64,000 nt of DNA from Candidatus Poribacteria bacterium (lineage in GTDB: Bacteria; Poribacteria; WGA-4E; WGA-3G): the NCBI GenBank assembly GCA_012267415.1, contig JAAXGN010000104.1, positions 59,599 through 123,598 of the forward strand, in the 5' to 3' direction. A program made the translations under genes and the position numbers. Under the pieces are notes generated by a model. That model was not told where the DNA came from and did no database searches. It was given only the letters and a program-made list of their open reading frames with translations. Shown here piece by piece: positions 25,689 to 33,947 of this stretch (position 1 is the stretch's first letter; each line of letters opens with the position of its first letter).

Positions 25689-27029
25689 TTAAGTGTATCT
25701 TGTATTCTGATATTCGGGTGCATAAAATTCTGGTAGAAGGCTATCAACCCGTAGCAATCCGCGTTCTGTCAATTGTATCTCATCAGATTCTGACTTGATG
25801 ACTAACATGCCATCGTTTTGGAGTTTTTGATATGCATCGGCATATATCTTAAGAATATCTACGTTGAATTTTGCCCGGAAATAGGAGGGGCTGATTTTAC
25901 CGAGTTTAAGTTGTAGGATCATCTCACGTGTCAATTTCTCATCATCTGTCGGTTTCAGAGCTCGGTATATTGGAAGTTGGTCGCTTTCAAGATTGCCGAG
26001 ATAGTCTCCCCATGAAGGGGCGTTTTGAAAGTGAATTCCGCTGAGATGTGAGAAGGATGCGACACCAGTTCCGATCATATCGTTTCCTTGCCAGACTGCA
26101 TCCCGATATACAAATTTTGAGGGTTGATCTTTCTTAATTACAGTGTATGCACTTGATTTTGCGTAACCCGCATTCTCATACTGTTCAAATGCATATTGAT
26201 GCCATTCTCGCTTAAGTTTCCAATCAGCAACAGGTAATGCGTCTCCTCCGAGAATATCTTTTGAATATACAGTATTAAATGGTAACTCAAGTTGATATAC
26301 TGTGATACAATCTGGGTCAAGTTCTATAGTCTTTTTTACTGTTTCTCTCCAACTTTCCCATGTTTCTCCGATCATTCCTGATATGAGGTCCATATTGACC
26401 TGCTCAAAATCCAACTCTTGAATCCAAGGAGCGATGCGATATACCTCTTTTGATAGGTGTGCTCTTCCATTTTCTGCTAATATCTCATCGTTCAGGTTTT
26501 CAACGCCGAGACTTAGACGTGTTACACCGATATATTTTATTGCTTCTAATTTCTTCCGTGTAAGAGTACCGGGTTCGCACTCAAATGCTATCTCTTCAGC
26601 CTTATCCCAAGGCATTACATTCTTCACTCTATCTACCAAGTTCGTCAGATGCTTGACACTGATATAAGATGGTGTTCCGCCTCCGAAATAAACGAAGTGT
26701 AAGGGTCTGCCTGCAATTGCGGGTTGTCTGCTGTAAATTTCTATCTCTTTAGCAAGTGCGTTTAAATAAGTGTCAATTTCTGAGCTATTCTTATCCGTAT
26801 ATACGCGAAAATAGCAGAATTTACATCGTTTACGACAGAACGGAATGTGCATATACAAGCCAAGCACTGCATCTTTGCGCGGTTTCTGGGTCAATGCATG
26901 ATGCACTTCAGGCACTGTAGATTCATTCCATGCAGAATATGGAGGGTAATTGGATACAAAAACACTCCCCACTGTTGTATCTTTTGACTCAATTCCTGCT
27001 GTTGCTGGTTCGGGTAATGATTTAGACAT
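25689..27029 (-). CDS. HemN/HemW-like radical SAM protein
   Basis: ATG at 27029 (AAGGA upstream) is preferred over 27050; 446 residues result. The cluster-binding motif C-R-K-R-C-K-F-C-Y-F (CX3CX2C) follows L-G-L-Y-M-H-I-P-F. V-Y-F-G-G-G-T-P-S and L-S-L-G-V-E-N are radical SAM barrel motifs, and the C-terminal half matches the HemN/HemW fold with the L-x-L-G-K segment. Members include coproporphyrinogen oxidase, HemW haem chaperone and class C methyltransferases/cyclopropanases of natural-product pathways. Linkage to a ligase and a halogenase-like enzyme favours a biosynthetic role over haem synthesis. Confidence 0.82.
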   Translation of the reverse strand: MSKSLPEPATAGIESKDTTVGSVFVSNYPPYSAWNESTVPEVHHALTQKPRKDAVLGLYMHIPFCRKRCKFCYFRVYTDKNSSEIDTYLNALAKEIEIYSRQPAIAGRPLHFVYFGGGTPSYISVKHLTNLVDRVKNVMPWDKAEEIAFECEPGTLTRKKLEAIKYIGVTRLSLGVENLNDEILAENGRAHLSKEVYRIAPWIQELDFEQVNMDLISGMIGETWESWRETVKKTIELDPDCITVYQLELPFNTVYSKDILGGDALPVADWKLKREWHQYAFEQYENAGYAKSSAYTVIKKDQPSKFVYRDAVWQGNDMIGTGVASFSHLSGIHFQNAPSWGDYLGNLESDQLPIYRALKPTDDEKLTREMILQLKLGKISPSYFRAKFNVDILKIYADAYQKLQNDGMLVIKSESDEIQLTERGLLRVDSLLPEFYAPEYQNTRYT

Positions 27030-27113
27030 ATTTTGATCCTTTTCGTGCACCGTTTTGATTATGCAATCATTTTTATAATTCTACCACAAGTATACCTAAA
27101 AAACAAAGCATTC

Positions 27114-27217
27114 ATTATAGTGAACTTCAGAATTAATGAAACATTCCAAAACGGGCGAGGGGACCTCGCCCCTACGCTGTGTAGTCTTCGTCATCGGTAT
27201 ATGGGGTGAGAAGTCTC
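27114..27217. repeat. ~104-bp MITE-like element, copy 1
   Basis: By eye this segment is the reverse complement of 54266-54369 with about a dozen mismatches and no gap. It contains the palindromic core GGGCGAGGGGACCTCGCCC and no ORF. It lies between the radical SAM gene and a PQQ-propeller gene. Its left end carries ATTAATGAAACA (27132-27143), but the right end, after ATGGGGTGAGAAG, has lost the matching terminal repeat. Confidence 0.8.
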
Positions 27218-27245
27218 TTTTATTATCAACTTTACTATAATTTCG

Positions 27246-28472
27246 TTATTTTTTACCGAAGCAGTATAGAATACCATCTTCTGTTCCGATATATATTTTG
27301 CCATCAGCAACACTCGGGGATGCGACGATAGAAGAAGCGGTTTCAAATTCCCACACTTTCTGTCCGTTGGCAATATCCAAACCGATAAAAACGCCGCGAG
27401 TCGTACCGAAAAACACACGGTTCCCTACGATGACTGGTGATGATTCAATTCGTGATTTCGCTGTGAAAGTCCATATTTTTTCGCCTCTGTCAGGGGACAG
27501 CGCGTGCACCATCTTGTCTCTACCACCAATGACAACAAGGGTCTTAGTTATGGCTGCAGACGAAAAAAACGGTAGTTGACGATCAGGGTTTTCATACTGC
27601 CATACGATTTCCGCTAATGTCAGATCTATACCTAATACCTCGTTTCCATACGTACCACAGAATGCTCTCCATGAATTCTTACCAACAGCAGATGGTGTAT
27701 CTGTTACAACATCAAGATTAGTCAGGTTAGAAATGGCTGGACTTGCTCCGACATAAGCACCGAGATCAACCTGCTGAGTCTGTGTGCCATCATGTATGTT
27801 AATCACGCGTAGATAACTATCGCAACCCGTAATAATTACATAGTTTTGTATACCTGTGGTTTGTTTGCTATTTGTCCCATCACCAGTCTGTGACCAGACA
27901 GCAGGCGTTCCATGAACATAACCTTCAGTTTCGTATTTCCATATCAGGTCACCGCTATTACTGTTGAGACAGTATAGGAATCCATCATAGGAGCCGAATA
28001 GGACCTTATCATCCAAAAAGTTTGCTGATGAGATGATCTCTCCTTCAGTCTGAAATTGCCATTTCATTTTTCTCGTTGCTATATCCACTGCATGAAAAAT
28101 CCCATCGCCATCCCCAAAATAGATGACACCATTTTGATAGGACGGTGAAGATTTGATGGATGATTCCGTATTATACGTCCACATGCTTTCTCCGCTTTGT
28201 GCGTCAATTGCATAGAGGACACCATCTAATGCTCCCAGATACACAACATTATCCACAATTGCAGCAGTAGACTCAATCATGTCACCTGCTTTAAAAGTCC
28301 AGAGTAATTCCAACTTTTCAGGAAGTTGTGAGTTTGCAACCCCTGTCAGTTGCGGATTTCCGCGGAAACTTGTCCAATCAGCATAAGTATACTGGACAAT
28401 AAAGATAGTCAGAACAGATATTAGTAAGCTTATCTTTGTTTTTTTATATTTTTTCATAGTCTTTGTTTTCAT
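27246..28472 (-). CDS. Secreted PQQ-like beta-propeller protein
   Basis: This 408-residue protein (an ATG at 28457 is a second possible start) has an N-terminal signal peptide (I-S-L-L-I-S-V-L-T-I-F...Y-A-D). Its W-x-F-x-T/A, G-x-x-Y-x-G-x-x-D-G-x-L-Y-A-I-D and G-x-x-x-W repeats recur about seven times, the PQQ_2/BamB type of blade. There is no clear catalytic Cys pair or quinone-binding residues, so it is more likely a scaffold than a dehydrogenase. Sixteen bases separate it from the Fe-ADH gene upstream. It may be exported alongside the reductive enzymes, but the others are cytoplasmic. Confidence 0.82.
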   Translation of the reverse strand: MKTKTMKKYKKTKISLLISVLTIFIVQYTYADWTSFRGNPQLTGVANSQLPEKLELLWTFKAGDMIESTAAIVDNVVYLGALDGVLYAIDAQSGESMWTYNTESSIKSSPSYQNGVIYFGDGDGIFHAVDIATRKMKWQFQTEGEIISSANFLDDKVLFGSYDGFLYCLNSNSGDLIWKYETEGYVHGTPAVWSQTGDGTNSKQTTGIQNYVIITGCDSYLRVINIHDGTQTQQVDLGAYVGASPAISNLTNLDVVTDTPSAVGKNSWRAFCGTYGNEVLGIDLTLAEIVWQYENPDRQLPFFSSAAITKTLVVIGGRDKMVHALSPDRGEKIWTFTAKSRIESSPVIVGNRVFFGTTRGVFIGLDIANGQKVWEFETASSIVASPSVADGKIYIGTEDGILYCFGKK

Positions 28473-28488
28473 AGTCTTGATTGAATTT

Positions 28489-29610
28489 TTAAAAAATTTC
28501 CTTATAGAGTTCTATATAATCGTGGATTTGTAAAGAACGTGGGTTAAACTGAGCAGTCCACTGTTGTGCGGCATCATTTGCTAAAGTAGGTATGTCATCA
28601 GAATTTACACTATTTTGGACATGACATTCCTGTAGCGTGTTCGGTAATTCTCCAATTCTCTTTAGCTGTTCGATTCTGTCTGCTATCGTTTCTACAGGGT
28701 AGATTTCGCTGTAGAGTTCTCCAACGACCTTTCTATTGAATCTAATAACGTGTGGTAACATCAAAGCTACAGCGATGCCGTGTGTGAGTCCGTATTTTGC
28801 CGTTAATGGGTTTGCACACGCATGTGCTGCACCGAGCATGGAATTTTCTATTGCCAATCCTGCCAGATATGCACCAAATAACATCTTTCCTCGTGCCTTG
28901 CTGTTCTGCTTTTCAAGTGCTGATTCATAGTGTTCATTAAGAAGATACCAAGCGTGCGAAGAAAACATCTGTGACATTGGGTTGCGTCTTGTGCAAACAT
29001 AGCTTTCAACTGCATGTGCGATTGCATCAATTCCCGTTATTGCTGCTACATCTCTCGGTAAAGTTTTGGTGAGTGTCGGGTCTAATACTACCGTTCTAAA
29101 TTGTGCTTTTTTATCGCCACACGCCATCTTGATGTGTGTATCTTCCTGTGAGATGAGTGCGTAGGATTGTGCCTCACTTCCAGTGCCAATGGTTGTAGGG
29201 ATTCCGATAGATGGCAGCATAGGTTTTGTTGCTCTGTTCGTTCCCCAATAGTCTTCCATTCTTCCACCGTTTGTTAGTAGGAAATTCACACCTTTTGCAG
29301 TATCCATTGCACTTCCGCCTCCAAGTCCTACGATAAGGTCTATCGGTGCATGAGTTTTGGCGTAATGTACTGCTGCATCCACATGTTTGGTCGTTGGGTT
29401 TGAATCTACATCACTAAAAACATAACAGGGAATTTTCTCATTATCCAATGCAGCATGCGCTCTATTCAGAATACCCGCTTCCTCAATTCCTGGATCAGTT
29501 ACTATTAAGACGCGACTCCCGCCAAGTGCAATGATAGATTCAGCAAGTTTCTCAATGCTGTTGTCACCAAAGATGACGCGTTGTGTCAAGACAGTATCAA
29601 ATGAATTCAT
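28489..29610 (-). CDS. Iron-containing alcohol dehydrogenase (type III)
   Basis: These 373 residues are the standard Fe-ADH length. G-L-G-G-G-S-A-M-D-T-A-K is the nucleotide-binding loop, G-T-G-S-E-A the second glycine motif, and the metal ligands are in D-A-I-A-H-A-V-E-S-Y, A-H-A (residues ~250) and G-L-T-H-G-I-A-V-A-L-M-L-P-H. It interconverts alcohols and aldehydes or ketones with NAD(P). It is 10 bp after the sulfatase gene and close to an aldehyde dehydrogenase gene, so one intermediate may pass between them. The substrate is unassigned. Confidence 0.92.
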   Translation of the reverse strand: MNSFDTVLTQRVIFGDNSIEKLAESIIALGGSRVLIVTDPGIEEAGILNRAHAALDNEKIPCYVFSDVDSNPTTKHVDAAVHYAKTHAPIDLIVGLGGGSAMDTAKGVNFLLTNGGRMEDYWGTNRATKPMLPSIGIPTTIGTGSEAQSYALISQEDTHIKMACGDKKAQFRTVVLDPTLTKTLPRDVAAITGIDAIAHAVESYVCTRRNPMSQMFSSHAWYLLNEHYESALEKQNSKARGKMLFGAYLAGLAIENSMLGAAHACANPLTAKYGLTHGIAVALMLPHVIRFNRKVVGELYSEIYPVETIADRIEQLKRIGELPNTLQECHVQNSVNSDDIPTLANDAAQQWTAQFNPRSLQIHDYIELYKEIF

Positions 29611-29620
29611 GCATAAAATG

Positions 29621-31123
29621 TCACTTAGTAGATTGCGATATTTCAGCTAAATGTGCCTGTGGAGTGCCGTTCTGATAGTCACCATCACATGCGTTGCGTA
29701 ACCAATCACTCAGTCTGTTCACAAGATCGGGATGTTCTTTGGAAATATCCTTTTCTTCGCGATAATCTTCCTCAAGATTGTAAAGTTGAAAACTATCTGT
29801 TCTATTGATGTAACGTAATTTCCATCCATCTGAAGTTACGAGAGCTGGACCCAGGCGAGAGGCATAAACTATGTAGTCATGATTTTGCTGATTTTCTGGT
29901 TGTTCTTGTAACGTTGATAGTAGAGAAATACCATCCTTGTCTTCAGGTAATTCAACGTCAAGTAAGTCTGCCAGTGTAGGCAACAAATCGTAATTTGCGA
30001 GTCTGTGGTTAGACTCACTATCTGGAGCAGTAATACCCGGATAACGTACAATGAAAGGGAGCCTCGTTCCGCCTTCCCAACTTGAGAACTTCAATCCTGC
30101 CATACCATCATTTCCATTGAATATGTCCCCACACGTCTCAGAATAGAATTTAGATGTAATGTCATCTAATTTCTCTCCTGCTAAGTTATTCTGTTTTCCG
30201 GTTGTTCGTCCGTGTTGCCGATAATAAACTTCGTGTCCGTTATCAGATGTAAAGATAATCATCGTTCGATCATCAATACCCAGCGTTTCAAGCTCATCTA
30301 AGATCATCCCAACGGTCGTATCTAACCTTAGAACCATAGAAGCGTATTCTTTCTCGTATTCAGTGAGTTCATCTAAATGTTTAACCGATGGATGTATTTC
30401 TGGGATAGAAATGGGTCCGTGAGGTATCTGTGATGGGTGGTAGAGAAAGAACGGTTTATCTCTGTGTGCCCGTAGATACGCTCTGATTTTATCGTCAAAA
30501 ATGTCCTGAGAATATACTGCTTTTCCCTGACGGTCCCTCCGGACTTTCATGTTCTCAGCAGATTCTGAATTGGGATGCTTCCCGCAGTCGGCATGTGTAT
30601 TACCCGGTATCTCTTTCAATTCTCCGTTTTCAAAAAGGAATGGCGGATAAAACCCGTGACACCGTTGATGATCATAATAGCCGTAATGGTACTGCCATCC
30701 GTGACGCCGAATTCGGTCGGCAGTCGTTGCAAAACCCCATTCAAGTTTCCCAATTTGACCCGTTGCATACCCCGCGTGTTCTGCGATTTGTGCCAGAAAA
30801 ACATCATCAGGACTTGCCTGAAGACCGGTGGTATGAATTAATTCTGAGATTTCACTTGGTGTCATCTCACCCGAACTAATGCTCTTATAGATTCCAGCTT
30901 TGGTGTATGTCCATCTTCCCTCGTGGCAATCATGTATACCTGTCAACATACTTGCACGAGATGGGGCACAGAAAGCACAACCGTACGCATGATTGAATCG
31001 TTTGCCTTCGTTGGCGAGTCTATCAATATTCGGTGTCTCAAAATGTTGCTGTCCATAACAACTCAGCATACCACGTCCGAGATCATCAGCATAGATCAGA
31101 ATAATGTTTGGTTTGTCAGTCAT
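29621..31123 (-). CDS. Sulfatase, type I formylglycine-dependent
   Basis: These 500 residues open P-N-I-I-L-I-Y-A-D-D-L-G-R-G (metal site). C52-A-P-S-R is the C-x-P-S-R motif whose Cys becomes formylglycine. L-Y-H-P-S-Q-I-P-H-G and F-T-S-D-N-G-H-E are further active-site motifs. There is no signal peptide, so unlike most sulfatases of polysaccharide degraders it should be cytoplasmic. It lies 22 bp after the aldehyde dehydrogenase gene and 10 bp before the Fe-ADH gene, suggesting a soluble sulfate ester as substrate. No formylglycine-generating enzyme is in the window. Confidence 0.92.
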   Translation of the reverse strand: MTDKPNIILIYADDLGRGMLSCYGQQHFETPNIDRLANEGKRFNHAYGCAFCAPSRASMLTGIHDCHEGRWTYTKAGIYKSISSGEMTPSEISELIHTTGLQASPDDVFLAQIAEHAGYATGQIGKLEWGFATTADRIRRHGWQYHYGYYDHQRCHGFYPPFLFENGELKEIPGNTHADCGKHPNSESAENMKVRRDRQGKAVYSQDIFDDKIRAYLRAHRDKPFFLYHPSQIPHGPISIPEIHPSVKHLDELTEYEKEYASMVLRLDTTVGMILDELETLGIDDRTMIIFTSDNGHEVYYRQHGRTTGKQNNLAGEKLDDITSKFYSETCGDIFNGNDGMAGLKFSSWEGGTRLPFIVRYPGITAPDSESNHRLANYDLLPTLADLLDVELPEDKDGISLLSTLQEQPENQQNHDYIVYASRLGPALVTSDGWKLRYINRTDSFQLYNLEEDYREEKDISKEHPDLVNRLSDWLRNACDGDYQNGTPQAHLAEISQSTK

Positions 31124-31145
31124 AGTGATTTATCTTACTCATAAG

Positions 31146-32552
31146 TTAATACATCTGAAAAGCACGTGCCCTATATAGATGTTCAAACAAGTTTCCTTCG
31201 TGAGGGCTATCCCAAGAGATTTTATTTGTTGGGATAGCACCAATATTCAGTCTGTCAACGAACGGAGCTGCTATCAGTTCTTGGGTTAGTTTTACGTCAT
31301 CCGTAATTACTGTGGCGACAAGGGTTGCGTCGATTGATTTAGTGAGTGTTGCAGCTGGAACTTCTACAACACTGACATAAGGGAAAGGAAATTCGGTGTT
31401 TGCTAATGGATGTTCAGAGTCTTCACACCAGATAACTGTAGGTCTCAGGAAGGTGCATCCGTCCAATTCAATCACTCGGTCTCCGTTCGTTAATTCTATT
31501 GCTCCATTTTGCATGAGCTGTTGATCAATGAGTGATGAAATACTATGTGCTGCCTTAGGATTTGCCCAGGCTGCAATTCCTGCTTCTGGGTGATCAAGTG
31601 GTTTAGGTTCTATTTTTAACAAACGTTCTGCCAAGACTTCTGCAATTTTTCTACCTTGAGATGTTGTCCAAACGCCTGATGCATTTATACATGACCGACC
31701 ACCGTTTTTAGTTACCGATTCGACAATTAAGTCAAGATGATCATGCCAGTTATCGTTATTTCGTTCATAGATGATTATTTTACTACGACCTGGACCGTGA
31801 ATCTCTACACGGGGATCATTCAACCATGGTGCAACAGTCGCACCACCACCAAACAGCATGGATCTGCCACAGCGGAACAGAATCTCATTTGCGCCGGGAT
31901 AATCGGTTGGATAGAAGCTAAATGCCTCTGGTGGCACGCCAGCTTCCATAAATGCCTGGGATATCCGATACGGGGTCCAAGGTTCTTCACGACCCGGTTT
32001 CAAGACAAGCGGCACTTTTAAGGGAACAGCAGGAATCCAAAGAGAGTGGACACCAGGAGAATTACTTGGTAGCACAGCACCGAGTGAATCAGTCTCACAT
32101 ACATAACTTAACAGGTGACCATTCTGTAACCCCCATCCTCTATCCAGTATGTTCAAATCAAGTCCACGCGTTAAGCCATTTATGACAGTCTCAATATTCT
32201 CTAACATCATTTGGATCTTTGTCATATTTTCACGACAGAGTGTTTCTGGTAATCCTGTTGTCCCTGAAACCTGTTTGATATAATCTACAGGTGATTGCGT
32301 ACCTGTATCAAGTGGTAGATCAGCAGCTGTGAATAGCTGCCCTGCTTTCTTGGACATTTCTATTAGTTCTTTTATGGTATATTGCGAAACCGTCTGTTTG
32401 TGTAAAGGAAGTTCGCGAAGGTCTTTTGCTATCAAACCTGTATTGGCTTGGCTGACTTCTACAAAAGGTTCACCCGTTCTGATATGGGGAACGGTTACGG
32501 TTTTTAAGCTTCTATAAGTTCGTCCAGCACGAAGAATTGGTATGTGTATCAT
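31146..32552 (-). CDS. Aldehyde dehydrogenase-fold enzyme, possibly acyl-CoA reductase-like
   Basis: This 468-residue protein has V-L-P-S-N-S-P-G-V-H near residue 175 (cofactor pocket), A-V-P-L-K-V-P-L-V-L-K-P-G, L-F-G-G-G-A-T-V, and the nucleophile in N-G-G-R-S-C-I-N-A-S. The N-terminal 120 residues are not those of ordinary aldehyde dehydrogenases and recall the acyl-CoA reductase (LuxC-like) group. With the adenylate-forming protein at 33948 and the Fe-ADH at 28489, it could reduce an activated acid to an aldehyde. The dehydrogenase fold is secure; direction and substrate are inference. Confidence 0.8.
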   Translation of the reverse strand: MIHIPILRAGRTYRSLKTVTVPHIRTGEPFVEVSQANTGLIAKDLRELPLHKQTVSQYTIKELIEMSKKAGQLFTAADLPLDTGTQSPVDYIKQVSGTTGLPETLCRENMTKIQMMLENIETVINGLTRGLDLNILDRGWGLQNGHLLSYVCETDSLGAVLPSNSPGVHSLWIPAVPLKVPLVLKPGREEPWTPYRISQAFMEAGVPPEAFSFYPTDYPGANEILFRCGRSMLFGGGATVAPWLNDPRVEIHGPGRSKIIIYERNNDNWHDHLDLIVESVTKNGGRSCINASGVWTTSQGRKIAEVLAERLLKIEPKPLDHPEAGIAAWANPKAAHSISSLIDQQLMQNGAIELTNGDRVIELDGCTFLRPTVIWCEDSEHPLANTEFPFPYVSVVEVPAATLTKSIDATLVATVITDDVKLTQELIAAPFVDRLNIGAIPTNKISWDSPHEGNLFEHLYRARAFQMY

Positions 32553-32588
32553 AGATGTCTTACCGGTTTTGTGATTGATGAAGGTTAT

Positions 32589-33290
32589 TCACGATGATAT
32601 CTTTGCTACCCAACCTGATGATGCATCACAGTAGAGGAAGTCGTCTCCATAGATGGATAAACCGTGCGGCTCTGGATAGTCTTCAGGAACTTCAATCGTA
32701 TCAAGAATATCGCCTGTTTCAAGGTTGAGTTTAACAATAACACGTTCTGATGTATGTGTTACCCACAACCCATCTTCAACCCTTACAGTACCGTGTGCTC
32801 TTCCGTAAGGTAAAGGCAAGGTATGTTGGATAGACCAGTCAGAAGTTCTAACCTTGTGAATTTCTTGGTTTTTGAGTGTTTGTACCCAGAGATGTCCTTG
32901 ATCAAAGTTATCGTATTCAACACCGTGCGTTCCGCCACCTTCTGGGACAGGATACCGTCCCAGTGTTTTCCCCGTCGTAGGATCCACCTTGAAGATTTCT
33001 CCAGCACCGGGTTTAGCATCTGTATCTCTCACTGTTCGCCATCGGTCCCCAGGACCGTTTGCTGCTAACCAAAGCGCACCTTCACCGTAAGCCATTCCGC
33101 TTGTATTAGAGGAATCACTTGGAATGTCACGGATGAGTTTAGGAACTTGATAATCTGGATCGCAAGTTATCTCAACCAACGCAATTCTGTCGGTGATTTG
33201 GTCAACTATCCACAGTCCATCATTTGTGACCTGTAAACCGTTTGGCACAGCATAAGGAGATCGGAAGACCTTTTCGATTTTTTTTGACAT
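32589..33290 (-). CDS. SMP-30/vWF-like beta-propeller protein
   Basis: Start 33290 (GAGG upstream) gives 233 residues; 33305 is an alternative. The blades show N-G-L-Q-V-T-N-D-G-L-W-I-V-D, S-G-M-A-Y-G-E-G-A-L-W-L-A, T-H-G-V-E-Y-D, A-H-G-T-V-R-V-E-D-G-L-W-V-T and P-H-G-L-S-I. This is a six-blade propeller as in gluconolactonase/SMP-30 or glutamine-cyclotransferase relatives. There is no signal peptide. It precedes the aldehyde dehydrogenase gene by 36 bp and could be a lactonase-like enzyme in the same pathway; no firm catalytic residues are seen. Confidence 0.7.
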   Translation of the reverse strand: MSKKIEKVFRSPYAVPNGLQVTNDGLWIVDQITDRIALVEITCDPDYQVPKLIRDIPSDSSNTSGMAYGEGALWLAANGPGDRWRTVRDTDAKPGAGEIFKVDPTTGKTLGRYPVPEGGGTHGVEYDNFDQGHLWVQTLKNQEIHKVRTSDWSIQHTLPLPYGRAHGTVRVEDGLWVTHTSERVIVKLNLETGDILDTIEVPEDYPEPHGLSIYGDDFLYCDASSGWVAKISS

Positions 33291-33366
33291 GTTTAGGTTC
33301 CTCATTAGGTTTATTTACTTGTGCAAAAACGATTTTGCAGTCTTCAAGAGGTAAAAGTCAATACTT

Positions 33367-33630
33367 CTATCGATTTTCCCGAATTCGTCTCATGTATTCG
33401 TCATGTTTCCCAATCCAATACCAAACTAAACTACCGTCTTCTTCAGTTGCTAAAGCCCGAAAATCCTTGCTGATACGTACAACCCAATCTGGTCCAACCT
33501 TCTTCAACCGCAAGGAAGGATGTGTTGAATCCTGCTTTAACAGTTCAAACTTCTCATCTGCCCGTTTTTGAATCTCTTCAGGAAGAGCCTGATAAAACTC
33601 CCAAAATTTACGGTTGGTCCTATAGATCAA
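33367..33630 (-). CDS. RelE/ParE-like toxin of a type II toxin-antitoxin pair
   Basis: I choose TTG at 33630: AGGAAAA lies 6 bases before it and it overlaps the antitoxin stop, while an upstream ATG at 33681 would need a 62-bp overlap. The 87 residues run R-K-F-W-E-F-Y-Q-A-L-P-E-E-I-Q, then H-P-S-L-R-L-K-K-V, W-V-V-R-I-S-K-D-F-R-A-L and W-Y-W-I-G-K-H-D-E-Y. This pattern belongs to the RelE/ParE superfamily often labelled cytotoxic translational repressor. The antitoxin gene lies immediately upstream, the usual order for this pair. Confidence 0.82.
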   Translation of the reverse strand: MIYRTNRKFWEFYQALPEEIQKRADEKFELLKQDSTHPSLRLKKVGPDWVVRISKDFRALATEEDGSLVWYWIGKHDEYMRRIRENR

Positions 33631-33922
33631 TACATTTTCCTGCTCGTAAATTCGCAAGAGCTTCCTTACGAAGATCGTCAAGATGTCCTGCTTTTAGATC
33701 CTTCTCAAATTGTTGTTCCCACGCCTCATCTACAGCAACTAATGTTTCATGAAGTTTTTCTACAAGTGTTTGCAACAGAATTTCTTGGGTGTTTTCTTCA
33801 CAACTTACTTCAGGAACTTCTGGGATCCATCCGATCCACGTTGTCCCATTTTTTTGAATATGTGCGGCATAAGTTTCTTCGTATACTGGATCTTCTATTT
33901 CGAGAATCTGTATTTTTTCCAT
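33620..33922 (-). CDS. HicB-like antitoxin cognate to the RelE-like toxin
   Basis: This 100-residue protein has an excellent site (AAAGGAGAT before ATG). The N-terminal half has the strand-turn pattern W-I-G-W-I-P-E-V-P-E-V-S-C-E-E-N-T, typical of HicB-type antitoxins. The C-terminal half (D-L-K-A-G-H-L-D-D-L-R-K-E-A-L-A-N-L-R-A-G) matches tails of antitoxins that pair with RelE-like toxins. No DNA-binding domain is obvious, so autoregulation would need another partner. It overlaps the toxin gene. Confidence 0.78.
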   Translation of the reverse strand: MEKIQILEIEDPVYEETYAAHIQKNGTTWIGWIPEVPEVSCEENTQEILLQTLVEKLHETLVAVDEAWEQQFEKDLKAGHLDDLRKEALANLRAGKCIDL

Positions 33923-33947
33923 GATTATCTCCTTTGATTAAGAGAGT

